DNA of 59,349 nucleotides from Burkholderiales bacterium (lineage in GTDB: Bacteria > Pseudomonadota > Gammaproteobacteria > Burkholderiales > JABEVD01). The notes below the pieces were generated by a model. It saw only the letters and a list, made by a program, of their open reading frames with translations, made no database searches and had not been told where the DNA came from. Every line of letters begins with the position of its first letter. Position 1 is the stretch's first letter. The stretch is from positions 1 to 59,349 of the forward strand of contig JAIELG010000005.1 in the NCBI GenBank assembly GCA_019753155.1, given 5' to 3'. The position numbers and the translations under genes are program-made. Positions 1 through 9,812 of this stretch are shown here, piece after piece.

Positions 1-2
1 TA

Positions 3-119
3 TGCTTGGCGGCCATAGCGTCCTGGACCCACTCCTTCCCATTACGAACAGGACAGTGAAACGGGACTGCGCCGAGGATAGTGCGGATTCCCCGTGTGAA
101 AGTAGGTCACCGCCAGGCT
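3..119 (+). rRNA. rrf: 5S ribosomal RNA
   Basis: The sequence matches the betaproteobacterial 5S consensus by eye. It has the 5' end TGCTTGGCGGCCATAGCG, the internal CCCATTACGAACAGGACAGTGAAAC region, and a 3' end GTAGGTCACCGCCAGGCTC that pairs with the 5' end to form helix I. A strong terminator follows directly, so this is the last gene of a 16S-23S-5S operon whose larger genes lie upstream of the window. The exact 5' and 3' nucleotides are uncertain by one to three bases. Confidence 0.93.
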
Positions 120-130
120 CCTATAAAGAA

Positions 131-165
131 AAACCCCATCAGTTAACGCTGGTGGGGTTTTTTAT
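131..165 (+). terminator. rho-independent terminator of the rRNA operon
   Basis: A 10-bp stem (ACCCCATCAG paired with CTGGTGGGGT, one G-T wobble) has a 6-nt TTAACG loop and is followed by a T-run. It starts about 12 nt after the 5S rRNA. Confidence 0.9.
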
Positions 166-324
166 TTCCAGTCGCGGTTTTTAATGTATTGAGAATTCAA
201 ATGCCGCCCCGCCTGGGTATCTCCGGTTCGTCCGGAATGCGGGGCGGCAAAATTCAGGCAAAAACATCTTCAGCATTCAATATGCGTCCCCCGAAATTTA
301 GTCTTCAGTCCTCTGGCAAACAGT

Positions 325-357
325 TATGCTTGGCGGCCATAGCGTCCTGGACCCACT
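325..357 (+). repeat. truncated duplicate of the 5S rRNA 5' end
   Basis: These 33 bases are identical to window positions 1-33, the first bases of the 5S gene plus two upstream bases. After ACCCACT the match stops and the sequence continues into a transposase remnant. The fragment cannot fold as 5S rRNA. It looks like a scar of recombination or insertion at the end of the rrn operon. How far the duplication extends upstream of the 5S is not visible because the window begins there. Confidence 0.85.
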
Positions 358-381
358 TTCAGTCACCCTTTCGATTTCTCC

Positions 382-566
382 ATGTCATTTCGACCGGGGA
401 GAAATCCAGCGTCGTCTTCTGCCGGGGCGATTCAAACCGTTATCCTGACGGGCACCTTGCGATCTTCCACGGCCCCAGGAAACTCGCCGCTTACGACGCC
501 CAAGGTAGGGAAATCAACGAGGAAACAATAGCTGTCGCGCTGGTCCGCCGCGCAGCTACGGCCTGA
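382..566 (+). pseudogene. C-terminal remnant of an ISNCY/IS481-like transposase
   Basis: The reading frame ends with RYPDGHLAIFHGPRKLAAYD, which resembles the C-terminal tail of ISNCY-type transposases (a conserved YPDG..AIFHGPR.LA.Y segment, recalled from family knowledge). The catalytic core is absent. In frame the ORF runs upstream through the 5S fragment, so no native start exists. I read it as the 3' scrap of an old element joined to a piece of 5S rRNA. The family is judged by eye and could be wrong at subfamily level. Confidence 0.55.
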
Positions 567-578
567 AATCGAAACCGT

Positions 579-1112
579 CTATCCGTACTCAAGCAGCGCG
601 TTGCGCGCTTCCATGATGCGAATGAATTGCTCGTTGCTGCCCCCCACGTCGGGGTGCATTTTTTGGGCGAGGCGTCGAAAAGCAGCTCGGATCTGGGATG
701 GCTCAAGCTCCCCGTCGATTGGCAGTTCCAGTGTCTCCCGATGTTGCCGCGCGTCGAATGGGGGGCGGTTGTGTTGATGCCCGCTGTGATTGCCGAAGAA
801 GCGTGTAAAATCCTCGTTCATCCGTTCCTGCGCAGCACGGCGTTTTTCCATGGACTCACGCCGAAGCTCCACCTGGTCGTCATGCCATCTCCGGCGCGAC
901 ATGACGATACAGGCAGCGAAAGCGATTCGACCGCGCTCCTCGAGTTCGTCGAGGTTGAAGGGGCCCACCATGTCATAGGGTCGATTCAGCCATGCAGTTC
1001 TCCCGCTGGCGCCGACCTCGATCCGCCCGATCGTCGCCATGGTGACGATGCCGTAAGAGCCATTCCAGATGACCCACTCATCCTTGCTTGCAAACATCGC
1101 GGTATCATGCAT
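579..1112 (-). CDS. J-domain (DnaJ-like) protein
   Basis: This 177-aa cytoplasmic protein carries a J-domain at its C-terminus instead of the usual N-terminus. About residues 130-177 read as helix, then KMHPDVGG with the Hsp70-activating HPD motif at 153-155, then a final helix ending LLEYG. The N-terminal 60 residues show no recognised domain, and residues 60-95 are rich in Arg and Glu and likely helical. There are no Gly/Phe or zinc-finger regions, so it is a class III type co-chaperone that would stimulate a DnaK ATPase. It stands alone between the transposase scrap and the MNIO cassette. The ATG at 1112 is the first in frame, and I see no strong ribosome-binding site in front of it. Confidence 0.7.
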   Translation of the reverse strand: MHDTAMFASKDEWVIWNGSYGIVTMATIGRIEVGASGRTAWLNRPYDMVGPFNLDELEERGRIAFAACIVMSRRRWHDDQVELRRESMEKRRAAQERMNEDFTRFFGNHSGHQHNRPPFDARQHRETLELPIDGELEPSQIRAAFRRLAQKMHPDVGGSNEQFIRIMEARNALLEYG

Positions 1113-1555
1113 ACGCGCCCGCAGTCACGCTGTCCACAGGGACGGACGATGAGGCGCGCTCCGCCGCTCCGATGTCAAGATTGTAAAATTTGTAGGAAGG
1201 ATTGAAGGAAACATTACAGGGATATTCATCTATAAAAAGAGTTGAAAGGAATCTTGAATAGGCAAGCAAAGTGCGTACCAACGATATGGCAACATCGGGT
1301 TCCGGCGTCATTCTGCCAACCCGGTGCTGATCCGGTCGTGCCACTGCATGCCGGCTGGTTTGATGGATTATCCGTATCCTGGTTTAAGGGGGAGCTTCAC
1401 CCTGAAGGCGCCAGCCTTTGGGACTGCCGGTTTTAGATCATTGAAAAATTGGACCCTGCGTAGACAAAATTTCTACGCAATGCCGCGGCAGGCCATTGGC
1501 CGGATCGTCGGTCGCTTCGATATTGATTACGGGTACAGCCGATTTGCGCCGAATC
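1113..1555. other. 443-bp stretch with no convincing gene
   Basis: Short open frames occur on both strands, but none has a ribosome-binding site together with plausible protein composition. The only structure seen is a 7-bp inverted repeat, TGCGTAG (1457-1463) and CTACGCA (1473-1479). It could form a hairpin after the MNIO gene but lacks a T-run, so I do not call it a terminator. Confidence 0.5.
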
Positions 1556-2950
1556 TCATACGGTCACTTCGAGTTCGTAAAGACCGGGTTGCGGCGATTC
1601 CGGATGACGCCCCATCCTCAGCGCTTCGAGAATCGGGGTGGGATCGTGGGAGAACTTCGTCACCTGGTTTTCCCTGGTGATCAGGGAGCGGATCACGGCG
1701 AGCTCGAAATCCACGACTTCTTCCAGATGGGGAATGCCGAGATTCCGGTTTTTCAGGTATGCGCCGAAGGCCATGGCTTCCGAGGATTCGAAAAGCTCCG
1801 GGGGGGCGCTTCTCCAGAAGCGTTCGAGGATTTCCCTGAAACCCGCTGCCCCCAGCCCGAGCAGCAAAAGCCTCGATGTCAGCTTCAGGGCATCGACGAC
1901 CATCCCCGCCCTGAATTCTCCTGCGAGCACTCTGAAGAGACTTGCGGCCTCGTCCCGGGCTAGTTCTCTGCCCAGTTCGTCTCCGGGGTCTTCGCCCATG
2001 ACGAGCGATCCGAGAGCATATTCCCATTCCGCGGGAGAGATTGTCGACTCGAAGCAGTCTCTTTTCGGAGGCTTGTGGGCGGCATCGGGCAGGCGCTGTT
2101 CCCTGAGATCCCAAAGGCCATGCATGATGTCGATCTGTTTTTTGACGACATCGATGCCAGCGGAAGGAACGAAGAAAGGCAGTATTTCGAAAATGAGCGC
2201 CCCGAGGTTGGGCAGCCCGGGAATGACCGATTTTGCGATTTCGATCACGGGGGAGGGGATTTCGCCGGAATGCGCATCGAGCCAGAAGCCCCCACGCTCG
2301 AACCCTCCCGCGAGATGGACTTCCCATACCCGCTCCAGCGGGATCTCGGAGAGGAATTCCTCGACCGGCTGGCGCCCGTTGATTTCGTTCGCCCAGATGT
2401 TGTGCAGGTCCAGCAGGATGCCGCAATCCGCCCTTTCGGCTATTTCCGCGGCGAAGGCGCCGTCCGTCATTTCGCCTTCCCGTGGCTTCAGGTAATTCAC
2501 GGCGGTCTCGAAGGCGAAAGGCATGCCGAGACGGGATTTCATCATGGCGATGTTGGATATGGCGGCATCTACACCGCGGCTTGTCTGCAGCGGAGGAAGA
2601 AGGAATCCGGTGTTGAAGGTTCCGGACGGCCCTTTCGCTTTGTTGAAGCTCAGGTGCTCGCTTGCCCAGGGGGCTTCCAGGACCCTTGCGACTTCGAGCA
2701 GGGGAGCGATGTGGGAGGGATCCGGCGGTTCGGAGCCGCCGACAGGAAAGCCGACCCCGTGAATGATTTTGGGGACTGGAATGCCGCAGAGCATTTCGAG
2801 CGCAGCGTCGTCCACCCTGTAGGGACTTTCCGGATTTCCCGTCCTGTTCCAATAGGACTGGGGCTCGACCTCGATTACCCTTACGGAATCGAGAAGGGGT
2901 TCGAGCTGCGGCCAGTAGACCAGCCCGACCCCCAGTTCGGGGATTTTCAT
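1556..2950 (-). CDS. MNIO (DUF692) iron oxygenase fused to a HvfC/DUF2063-like partner domain
   Basis: This 464-aa cytoplasmic protein has two parts. Residues 1-285 form a DUF692/MbnB-type TIM barrel with the family's expected metal ligands: H64 (IIHGVG), H99 (SEHLSF), E148 (FETA), D181 and N184 (LLDLHNIWAN), H212 (VHLAGG), D225/H227 (DAHSGE) and E255 (FEIL). Known members (MbnB, TglH, bufferin enzymes) bind two or three irons and modify cysteine-containing precursor peptides. Residues 295-464 are helical and resemble DUF2063/HvfC/MbnC partner proteins, which bind the precursor and are normally separate. The gene starts 3 nt after the stop of the small upstream gene with GAGGG directly before the ATG, so the two are almost certainly co-translated. 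The substrate and product chemistry are inferred only. Confidence 0.88.
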   Translation of the reverse strand: MKIPELGVGLVYWPQLEPLLDSVRVIEVEPQSYWNRTGNPESPYRVDDAALEMLCGIPVPKIIHGVGFPVGGSEPPDPSHIAPLLEVARVLEAPWASEHLSFNKAKGPSGTFNTGFLLPPLQTSRGVDAAISNIAMMKSRLGMPFAFETAVNYLKPREGEMTDGAFAAEIAERADCGILLDLHNIWANEINGRQPVEEFLSEIPLERVWEVHLAGGFERGGFWLDAHSGEIPSPVIEIAKSVIPGLPNLGALIFEILPFFVPSAGIDVVKKQIDIMHGLWDLREQRLPDAAHKPPKRDCFESTISPAEWEYALGSLVMGEDPGDELGRELARDEAASLFRVLAGEFRAGMVVDALKLTSRLLLLGLGAAGFREILERFWRSAPPELFESSEAMAFGAYLKNRNLGIPHLEEVVDFELAVIRSLITRENQVTKFSHDPTPILEALRMGRHPESPQPGLYELEVTV

Positions 2951-2953
2951 CCC

Positions 2954-3184
2954 TCAGACATATCCGATTTCAAGCTTGGAGTTCACGACGAAATCCCTTT
3001 CCACGATGAAACGGATGTCGTAGCCGGAATGGCATGCCGTGCAACCGAGCCGCCCGAGTATCCCTGCCGTGACCTTGTTCATTTTGTCGAGATTGAAAGC
3101 CACTTCCGCCGGAATTGTCACCCGAACTATGTTGGCCGACTCGTGCGCGTGCACCGCGCTGAATTCGCAAGTTTCATGTACCAT
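2954..3184 (-). CDS. 76-aa peptide upstream of the MNIO gene, candidate RiPP precursor
   Basis: A strong ribosome-binding site (AAGGAGA, 7-8 nt before the ATG) precedes this small gene. It ends 3 nt before the MNIO start. The peptide has no signal sequence. Cysteines lie at 6, 48 and 51, and the segment GRLGCTACHSGYDIRF (residues 45-60) looks like a compact conserved core. C48-x-x-C51-H52 has the spacing of a c-type haem site, but without export this cannot be a cytochrome c. The genetic linkage suggests it is the substrate of the adjacent MNIO enzyme, which in known systems acts on Cys residues. No leader cleavage site or protease gene is visible nearby. A metal-carrying or regulatory protein is the main alternative. 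Confidence 0.72.
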   Translation of the reverse strand: MVHETCEFSAVHAHESANIVRVTIPAEVAFNLDKMNKVTAGILGRLGCTACHSGYDIRFIVERDFVVNSKLEIGYV

Positions 3185-3369
3185 TTTTTCGTCTCCTTGA
3201 TTTGAAAAGTTTTCAGGGATGCCTCCCTGAATTCAGGGTAGTACGGGTTCATGCAAAGTCAAGGAGTGGAAAGCCTCGTGATACTCAAAAACGGGAGGAA
3301 GTCGGACACTATCATTGCCAGGCACGTTTCCCATTTAACGCTGTCCGCCGGACGATTACTGAAATTTAC

Positions 3370-3412
3370 TTGCAAATGGTCATATCCCGGATATAATCTC
3401 CCAATATGGGAG
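3370..3412 (+). promoter_or_regulatory. higBA promoter with two palindromic operator candidates
   Basis: A perfect -10 (TATAAT, 3392-3397) has TTGCAA 16 bp upstream (3370-3375). Two palindromes sit on it: ATATCC-C-GGATAT (3382-3394), overlapping the -10, and CTCCCA-ATA-TGGGAG (3398-3412), between the -10 and the toxin start. HigA-type antitoxins repress their own operon by binding palindromes at the promoter, so these are the likely sites. Confidence 0.6.
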
Positions 3413-3419
3413 GATGCTG

Positions 3420-3728
3420 ATGAGGGTGATATCCAGGAGCACGCTGGTGAAGTTCTGGAGTCAGCCGGAATACTCGGATTCTGAGGGTGCCTTGAAAAGC
3501 TGGCACGACGAGGCAGTCAAGGCAGTCTGGAAAACCCCGCAGCAGATCAAGGAGCAGTACAGGAGCGCGAGCATTTGCGGCAACAATCGCGTGGTATTCA
3601 ACATCGCCGGAAACAAGTACCGATTGGTCGTGGAAATGCAGTATGGAGCAGGGATTGCATGGGTTAAATTTGTCGGAACCCATGCGCGGTATGACCGGAT
3701 CATCGTGGAGACAGTCAATGAATATTAA
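3420..3728 (+). CDS. higB: HigB-type mRNA interferase toxin
   Basis: This 102-aa protein has the HigB family pattern (MRVISRSTLVKFW near the start, the basic middle segment, and a C-terminal GTHARYDRI). Family members are RelE-like ribosome-dependent mRNA endonucleases. An in-frame ATG exists at 3414, but GGGAGG at 3408-3413 is placed correctly for the ATG at 3420, which also gives the family's usual N-terminus. The toxin precedes its antitoxin, the characteristic order of higBA. The frame is intact and the length normal, so it is probably functional. Confidence 0.9.
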   Translation: MRVISRSTLVKFWSQPEYSDSEGALKSWHDEAVKAVWKTPQQIKEQYRSASICGNNRVVFNIAGNKYRLVVEMQYGAGIAWVKFVGTHARYDRIIVETVNEY

Positions 3729-4074
3729 GCCGATCAGAAGCGATGACGATTTGCTTGCAGCCTTCAAGCGACTGGAGCGAGTGTTCCAGGCTCAGGAGGG
3801 TACGGTCGAAGCGGACGAAATGGAAATCCTGGTCACGTTGATCGAAGCCTACGAGCAGAAGCACTACCCGATCAGTGCAGCCGATCCGGTGGAAGCCATC
3901 AAGTTCAGGATGGAGCAGCAGGGCCTCACCCAGAAGGACCTGGAACCCTACATCGGTTCGAGCGGCCGCGTTTCCGAAGTGCTGAACCACAAGCGCCGCC
4001 TCAGTCTGCAGATGGTGAAGCGGTTGCACGACGGACTGCACATCCCGTATGAGAGCCTTCTGTCCGCAGTTTAG
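3718..4074 (+). CDS. higA: HigA-type antitoxin
   Basis: This 118-aa protein has a C-terminal helix-turn-helix (about residues 62-112: MEQQGLTQKDLEPYIGSSGR then VSEVLNHKRRLS). This matches the xre-type HigA antitoxins that neutralise HigB and repress the operon. It begins at the ATG at 3718, overlapping the toxin stop by 11 nt, which implies translational coupling. The N-terminal half is acidic and helical, the expected toxin-binding part. Confidence 0.9.
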   Translation: MNIKPIRSDDDLLAAFKRLERVFQAQEGTVEADEMEILVTLIEAYEQKHYPISAADPVEAIKFRMEQQGLTQKDLEPYIGSSGRVSEVLNHKRRLSLQMVKRLHDGLHIPYESLLSAV

Positions 4075-4330
4075 TGTTCCCCTTTGAGCAATTGCCGCAT
4101 AATTTGCCGGGGGCAGCCCGGCGGCTGTCCGCCTTTCTTGTGTCGCCGAGAAAGGCGGCGGAAAGAAGGCGACCCCCTGCGCCGTCCTGCGGATTCCCTC
4201 GGCTCGGACGTCAAATCGGGCGGCTGCGCAACTCAACCTCGCCTTTCGGCTCGGGATTCAAACAGTGCTCGCCTGAATTCCCCCCCGATTATCCGCCGCC
4301 CCTTGTCGCGGAATATTTGACGATTCTAAG
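4075..4330. repeat. GC-rich non-coding stretch with a long hairpin, possible dispersed repeat
   Basis: No gene is supported here. A 10-bp inverted repeat CCGCCTTTCT / AGAAAGGCGG lies at 4129-4138 and 4149-4158. The stretch GGCGGCTGTCCGCC through CGGGATTCAAACAG resembles an intergenic sequence that I recall being repeated in several betaproteobacterial genomes and sometimes annotated as a spurious ORF. TATCCGCCGCCCCT near 4284-4300 recurs at about 4796-4808. Copy number in this genome cannot be judged from one window. Confidence 0.4.
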
Positions 4331-4433
4331 CCAATGAATCGAAAAGCTCAAAGCACGTATATGTAACGCGGGTTTTTGCTTTTGCAGCCCCGAATTCATA
4401 TACTGTGCATACGCATATGTTTTGGAGCGGGTC

Positions 4434-4664
4434 ATGCACAAGAGAATGACCATCACACTTGACGAGGATGTCTACGACGGGCTGGTGCGGGTTGTCGGTC
4501 GGAGGAAAATCAGCCAGTTCCTAGAGGATCTGGCGCGTCCGCATGTTTTAAAGGATGACCTCGATGCTGCCTACCGCGAAATGGCCGCCGACCTCGATCG
4601 GGAAAAGAAAGCAGATGAATGGTGCGAGGCCCTGAACAGGGATATTGCCGATGCGCCGCGGTGA
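4434..4664 (+). CDS. MazE-like (ribbon-helix-helix) antitoxin
   Basis: This 76-aa protein begins MHKRMTITLDEDVYDGL, a ribbon-helix-helix DNA-binding strand, followed by helices ending in a charged toxin-binding tail. The start is the ATG at 4434, with GGAG 6 nt upstream. A TTG at 4422 is in frame but poorly placed. A likely -10 (TATACT, 4399-4404) lies upstream. It overlaps the start of a truncated mazF by 14 nt, so it was the antitoxin half of a mazEF pair. With the toxin broken it is now an orphan antitoxin. Confidence 0.75.
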   Translation: MHKRMTITLDEDVYDGLVRVVGRRKISQFLEDLARPHVLKDDLDAAYREMAADLDREKKADEWCEALNRDIADAPR

Positions 4665-4773
4665 AGTCTGGTGGGTGGAATTCGATCCAGCAGTCGGGAG
4701 CGAAATCCGCAAGACCAGGCCCGCCGTCATTGTGAGCAACGACACATCCAAGTTCCGGGGACACAATACTTAA
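4651..4773 (+). pseudogene. truncated MazF/PemK toxin
   Basis: The first 34 codons read as a normal MazF N-terminus (MRRGEVWWVEFDPAVGSEIR, then KTRPAVIVSND). After SNDTSK the frame enters AGTTCCGGGGACACAATACT and stops at 4771-4773. This gives 40 aa against the usual ~110, and the catalytic second half is missing. The junction sequence resembles the GGGGACACNATACTTAAT motif that I recall near IS/REP-associated transposase genes, so a deletion or insertion event is likely. The product should be inactive. Confidence 0.75.
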
Positions 4774-4793
4774 TCCGGTTCTGCCCCCTTCGA

Positions 4794-4821
4794 TAATCCG
4801 CCGCCCCTCAATGGCGGATTA
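4794..4821. repeat. inverted repeat at the 3' end of phosphoribulokinase
   Basis: TAATCCGCC (4794-4802) and GGCGGATTA (4813-4821) form a 9-bp stem with a 10-nt loop that includes the prk stop codon. There is no T-run on either side, so a terminator role is uncertain. Confidence 0.45.
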
Positions 4822-5703
4822 CTTCTTGCTCTGTATCATTTCATGCATGATCGGCGTCAGAATCACTTCCAGCGCAAAGCTCATTTTTCCGCCGGGTACC
4901 ACGAGGGTATTGGCGCGCGACATGAATGAATCGTGGATCATGCTGAGGAAATAGGGGAAGTCCACGCCATGCGGATCGCGGAAACGAACCACCACGAAGC
5001 TTTCATCCGGAGTCGGAATGTCTCTTGCGATGAACGGGTTCGACGTGTCCACGGTAGGAACGCGCTGGAAATTGACATGCGTTTGCGAGAACTGCGGGGT
5101 GATGTAATTGATGTAATCCGGCATGCGGCGCATGATGGTGTCCACCGTCGCTTCGGCGGAATAGCCGCGCTCCGCCGCATCCCGGTGGATCTTCTGTATC
5201 CATTCCAGATTGACGATGGGCACCACGCCTATGCCCAGATCGACATATTGCGCGGAGTCCACGCTGTCCGTTTTCACGAGGCCGTGCAGGCCTTCGTAAA
5301 ACAGGATGTCCGAGCCTTGCGGAATGTCTTCCCAAGGCGTGAATTCGCCCGGGTTCAGGCTGGTGCCGAGGCGCGCATTGTGCTCGCGGGCTTCGTTATC
5401 GCTGTGGATGTAGTAGCGCCTCTTGCAGGTGCCGGTTTCGCCGTAGGCTTTGAACATCTCCTCGATCTTGTCGAAGTGATTGGCTTCAGGGCCGAAATGG
5501 CTGGGCGCGCGGGTGCCGTTCTTTTCCGCGTCGGCAACTGCCGCGCGGAATGCCTTGCGGTCCATGCTGTGCATGCTGTCGCCTTCGACCACGGCCGCAT
5601 TGACTTTCTCGCGGCGGAAAATATTTTCGAACGCGCGCTTGACGGTGGTGGTCCCCGCGCCGGATGAGCCGGTTACGGCAATGACAGGGTGTCTTTTCGA
5701 CAT
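4819..5703 (-). CDS. cbbP: phosphoribulokinase
   Basis: This 294-aa enzyme phosphorylates ribulose 5-phosphate to ribulose 1,5-bisphosphate, the committed Calvin-cycle step that feeds RuBisCO. The P-loop GSSGAGTTTVK lies at residues 12-22, followed by the family's VVEGDSMHSMDR and HFGPEANHFD segments and the DILFYEGLHG core. The length fits the octameric proteobacterial type. The start has AGGAG upstream. No other cbb gene is nearby, so it is an isolated cbbP, divergent from leuS. It is the main evidence in the window for CO2 fixation. Confidence 0.95.
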   Translation of the reverse strand: MSKRHPVIAVTGSSGAGTTTVKRAFENIFRREKVNAAVVEGDSMHSMDRKAFRAAVADAEKNGTRAPSHFGPEANHFDKIEEMFKAYGETGTCKRRYYIHSDNEAREHNARLGTSLNPGEFTPWEDIPQGSDILFYEGLHGLVKTDSVDSAQYVDLGIGVVPIVNLEWIQKIHRDAAERGYSAEATVDTIMRRMPDYINYITPQFSQTHVNFQRVPTVDTSNPFIARDIPTPDESFVVVRFRDPHGVDFPYFLSMIHDSFMSRANTLVVPGGKMSFALEVILTPIMHEMIQSKK

Positions 5704-5788
5704 GGTTTTTACTCCTGGGCTGATTGAATTCTGTAATTCGTGTTACTTTAACAGAATGCGGAAATTTGCGCATCCCAGGAACCCCTGA

Positions 5789-8293
<2,505 letters not shown>

Positions 8294-8296
8294 AGC

Positions 8297-8782
8297 ATGC
8301 GCTTACTTTTTATGGCAGGCCTCGTTTTCTTTCTGACTTCCTGCGGTTTTCATCTGCGGGGGCAGGAGGCCCTGCCTTTCGACACGCTGGCGATTTCGCC
8401 GGAAGGCTCGCCGCTGGCCGGCATCCTGAAACAGGCGATAGAGGCGGGCAGCAAAGCCCGCATCGTCCAAAAGCCGACGGAGTCTTCCTACAGGCTGCAA
8501 ATCCTGAGCGAGAGCAGCGATCGCATCATTCTTTCGCTGGATGCGACAGGGCAGGTCAGAGAATTCCAGTTGCGCTACAGGGTCGCTTTCCGTTTGCTGG
8601 GCGCAGGGAATAAGGAAATGATTCCGAGAAGCGAGATCGCGCTCAATAGAATCATGAGTTACGACAACACCCAGATTCTTGCCAAGGCCGGAGAGGCTGC
8701 GCTGTTGTACCAGAGCATGCAAAGCGATGCCGCAGACCAGATCATGCGCCGCCTGAGCGCGGTCAGACCCGATGAGAATTGA
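8297..8782 (+). CDS. lptE: LPS-assembly lipoprotein LptE
   Basis: This 161-aa outer-membrane lipoprotein plugs LptD and helps insert lipopolysaccharide into the outer leaflet. It has a short signal peptide and lipobox LTSC (Cys16) followed by GFHLRG, the hallmark N-terminus of LptE/RlpB. It follows leuS by 3 nt and overlaps holA by 11 nt, the same leuS-lptE-holA order as in most proteobacteria. Confidence 0.93.
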   Translation: MRLLFMAGLVFFLTSCGFHLRGQEALPFDTLAISPEGSPLAGILKQAIEAGSKARIVQKPTESSYRLQILSESSDRIILSLDATGQVREFQLRYRVAFRLLGAGNKEMIPRSEIALNRIMSYDNTQILAKAGEAALLYQSMQSDAADQIMRRLSAVRPDEN

Positions 8783-9788
8783 TTCGGCGAAGCTCTCCAG
8801 TCATCTCGAAAGCGGACTCAAATCCCTTTACGTGATTCATGGGGATGCGCCATTGCTCCAGATCGAGGCAGCGGATGCAATCCGCGGCAAGGCTTCGAGA
8901 TCGGGTTTTGTAGAGCGCGAAGTTTTGACCTGCGAGCAGGGTTTCGACTGGAACGAGCTTTTCATGGCTTCGAGCAGCCTTTCGCTTTTCAGCCCGAAGA
9001 AAATCATAGACTTCAGAATCCCATCGGGCAAGGTTGGAGTCGAGGGGGGGCAGAAATTGCAGTCCTACTGCGAAAAATTGCAGCCCGACGTGATCACCCT
9101 GATTACCCTGCCCAAGCTCGACAGGCAGGGTCTTGCCTCGAAATGGTTCGAAGCGCTCGAAAAAGCCGGCGTTGCCGTTTCAGCCAATTCCGTCGAAAGG
9201 GGCGATCTGCCCAAATGGATCGCAGAAAGGCTGGCCATGCAAAACCAGCAGGCCGATGCGGAGACGCTGCAATTCATGGCCGACAGGGTGGAGGGGAATC
9301 TGCTTGCGGCGCATCAGGAAATCCGCAAGCTCGGCCTGCTGCTTCCAGCGGGCAGAGTTTCCTTCGATGAAGTGAAACAGGCGGTTCTCGACGTTGCGCG
9401 CTATGACATATTCCAGCTTGGGGAAGCGATGCTCTCCTTCGATGCGGTGCGCTATGTGAGAGTTCTGGAAGGGCTGAGAGGAGAAGGGGTTGCCGAACCC
9501 CTGGTTCTTTGGCAGATCTCCGACGAGATCAGGGCGCTCATCAGGGTGGCGATGGGGATGCGGGGCGGCAAGCCTCAGGCGCAGGCATTGCGCGATGCCC
9601 GTGTATGGGGCGCGCGTCAAAACCTGGTATCGAAGGCATGCAGGTTCGCGAACCTCGCCCGCCTCGAGGCGATGCTCAGGCAGGCTTCCCGGATAGACCA
9701 GATGATAAAGGGCTTGCGCAAAGGGGATGTCTGGGACGAATTGCTTCAACTCGGACTCAATTTCGCCGTCAGGCCCAAAAACGGATAA
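8772..9788 (+). CDS. holA: DNA polymerase III delta subunit
   Basis: This 338-aa clamp-loader subunit opens the beta sliding clamp as part of the delta-gamma-delta' complex. The N-terminus carries the family pattern LYVIHGDAPLLQIEAADAIR, the middle SLSLFSPKKIIDFRIPSGK, and the C-terminal half the RYDIFQLGEAML and GLRKGDVWDELLQL segments. It overlaps lptE by 11 nt and ends 24 nt before proA, so it is probably co-transcribed with both. Confidence 0.94.
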   Translation: MRIDSAKLSSHLESGLKSLYVIHGDAPLLQIEAADAIRGKASRSGFVEREVLTCEQGFDWNELFMASSSLSLFSPKKIIDFRIPSGKVGVEGGQKLQSYCEKLQPDVITLITLPKLDRQGLASKWFEALEKAGVAVSANSVERGDLPKWIAERLAMQNQQADAETLQFMADRVEGNLLAAHQEIRKLGLLLPAGRVSFDEVKQAVLDVARYDIFQLGEAMLSFDAVRYVRVLEGLRGEGVAEPLVLWQISDEIRALIRVAMGMRGGKPQAQALRDARVWGARQNLVSKACRFANLARLEAMLRQASRIDQMIKGLRKGDVWDELLQLGLNFAVRPKNG

Positions 9789-9812
9789 AATAAGCAATTT
9801 TGGGTTTCGTCT

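Noticed and set aside
1105..1344. 79-codon minus-strand frame upstream of the J-domain gene
   Set aside because: No ribosome-binding site, unstructured mixed composition, and no family pattern; it overlaps the start of a better gene.
1457..1479. Hairpin after the MNIO gene as a terminator
   Set aside because: Only a 7-bp stem and no T-run on either strand.
2954..3184. The CxxCH peptide as a c-type cytochrome
   Set aside because: No signal peptide or membrane anchor, so it cannot reach the periplasmic haem-attachment machinery.
4074..4337. Overlapping plus-strand frames of 78-87 codons after higA
   Set aside because: Arg/Pro-rich translations of a GC-rich repeat with a hairpin; no ribosome-binding site. 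This kind of ORF is commonly over-annotated.
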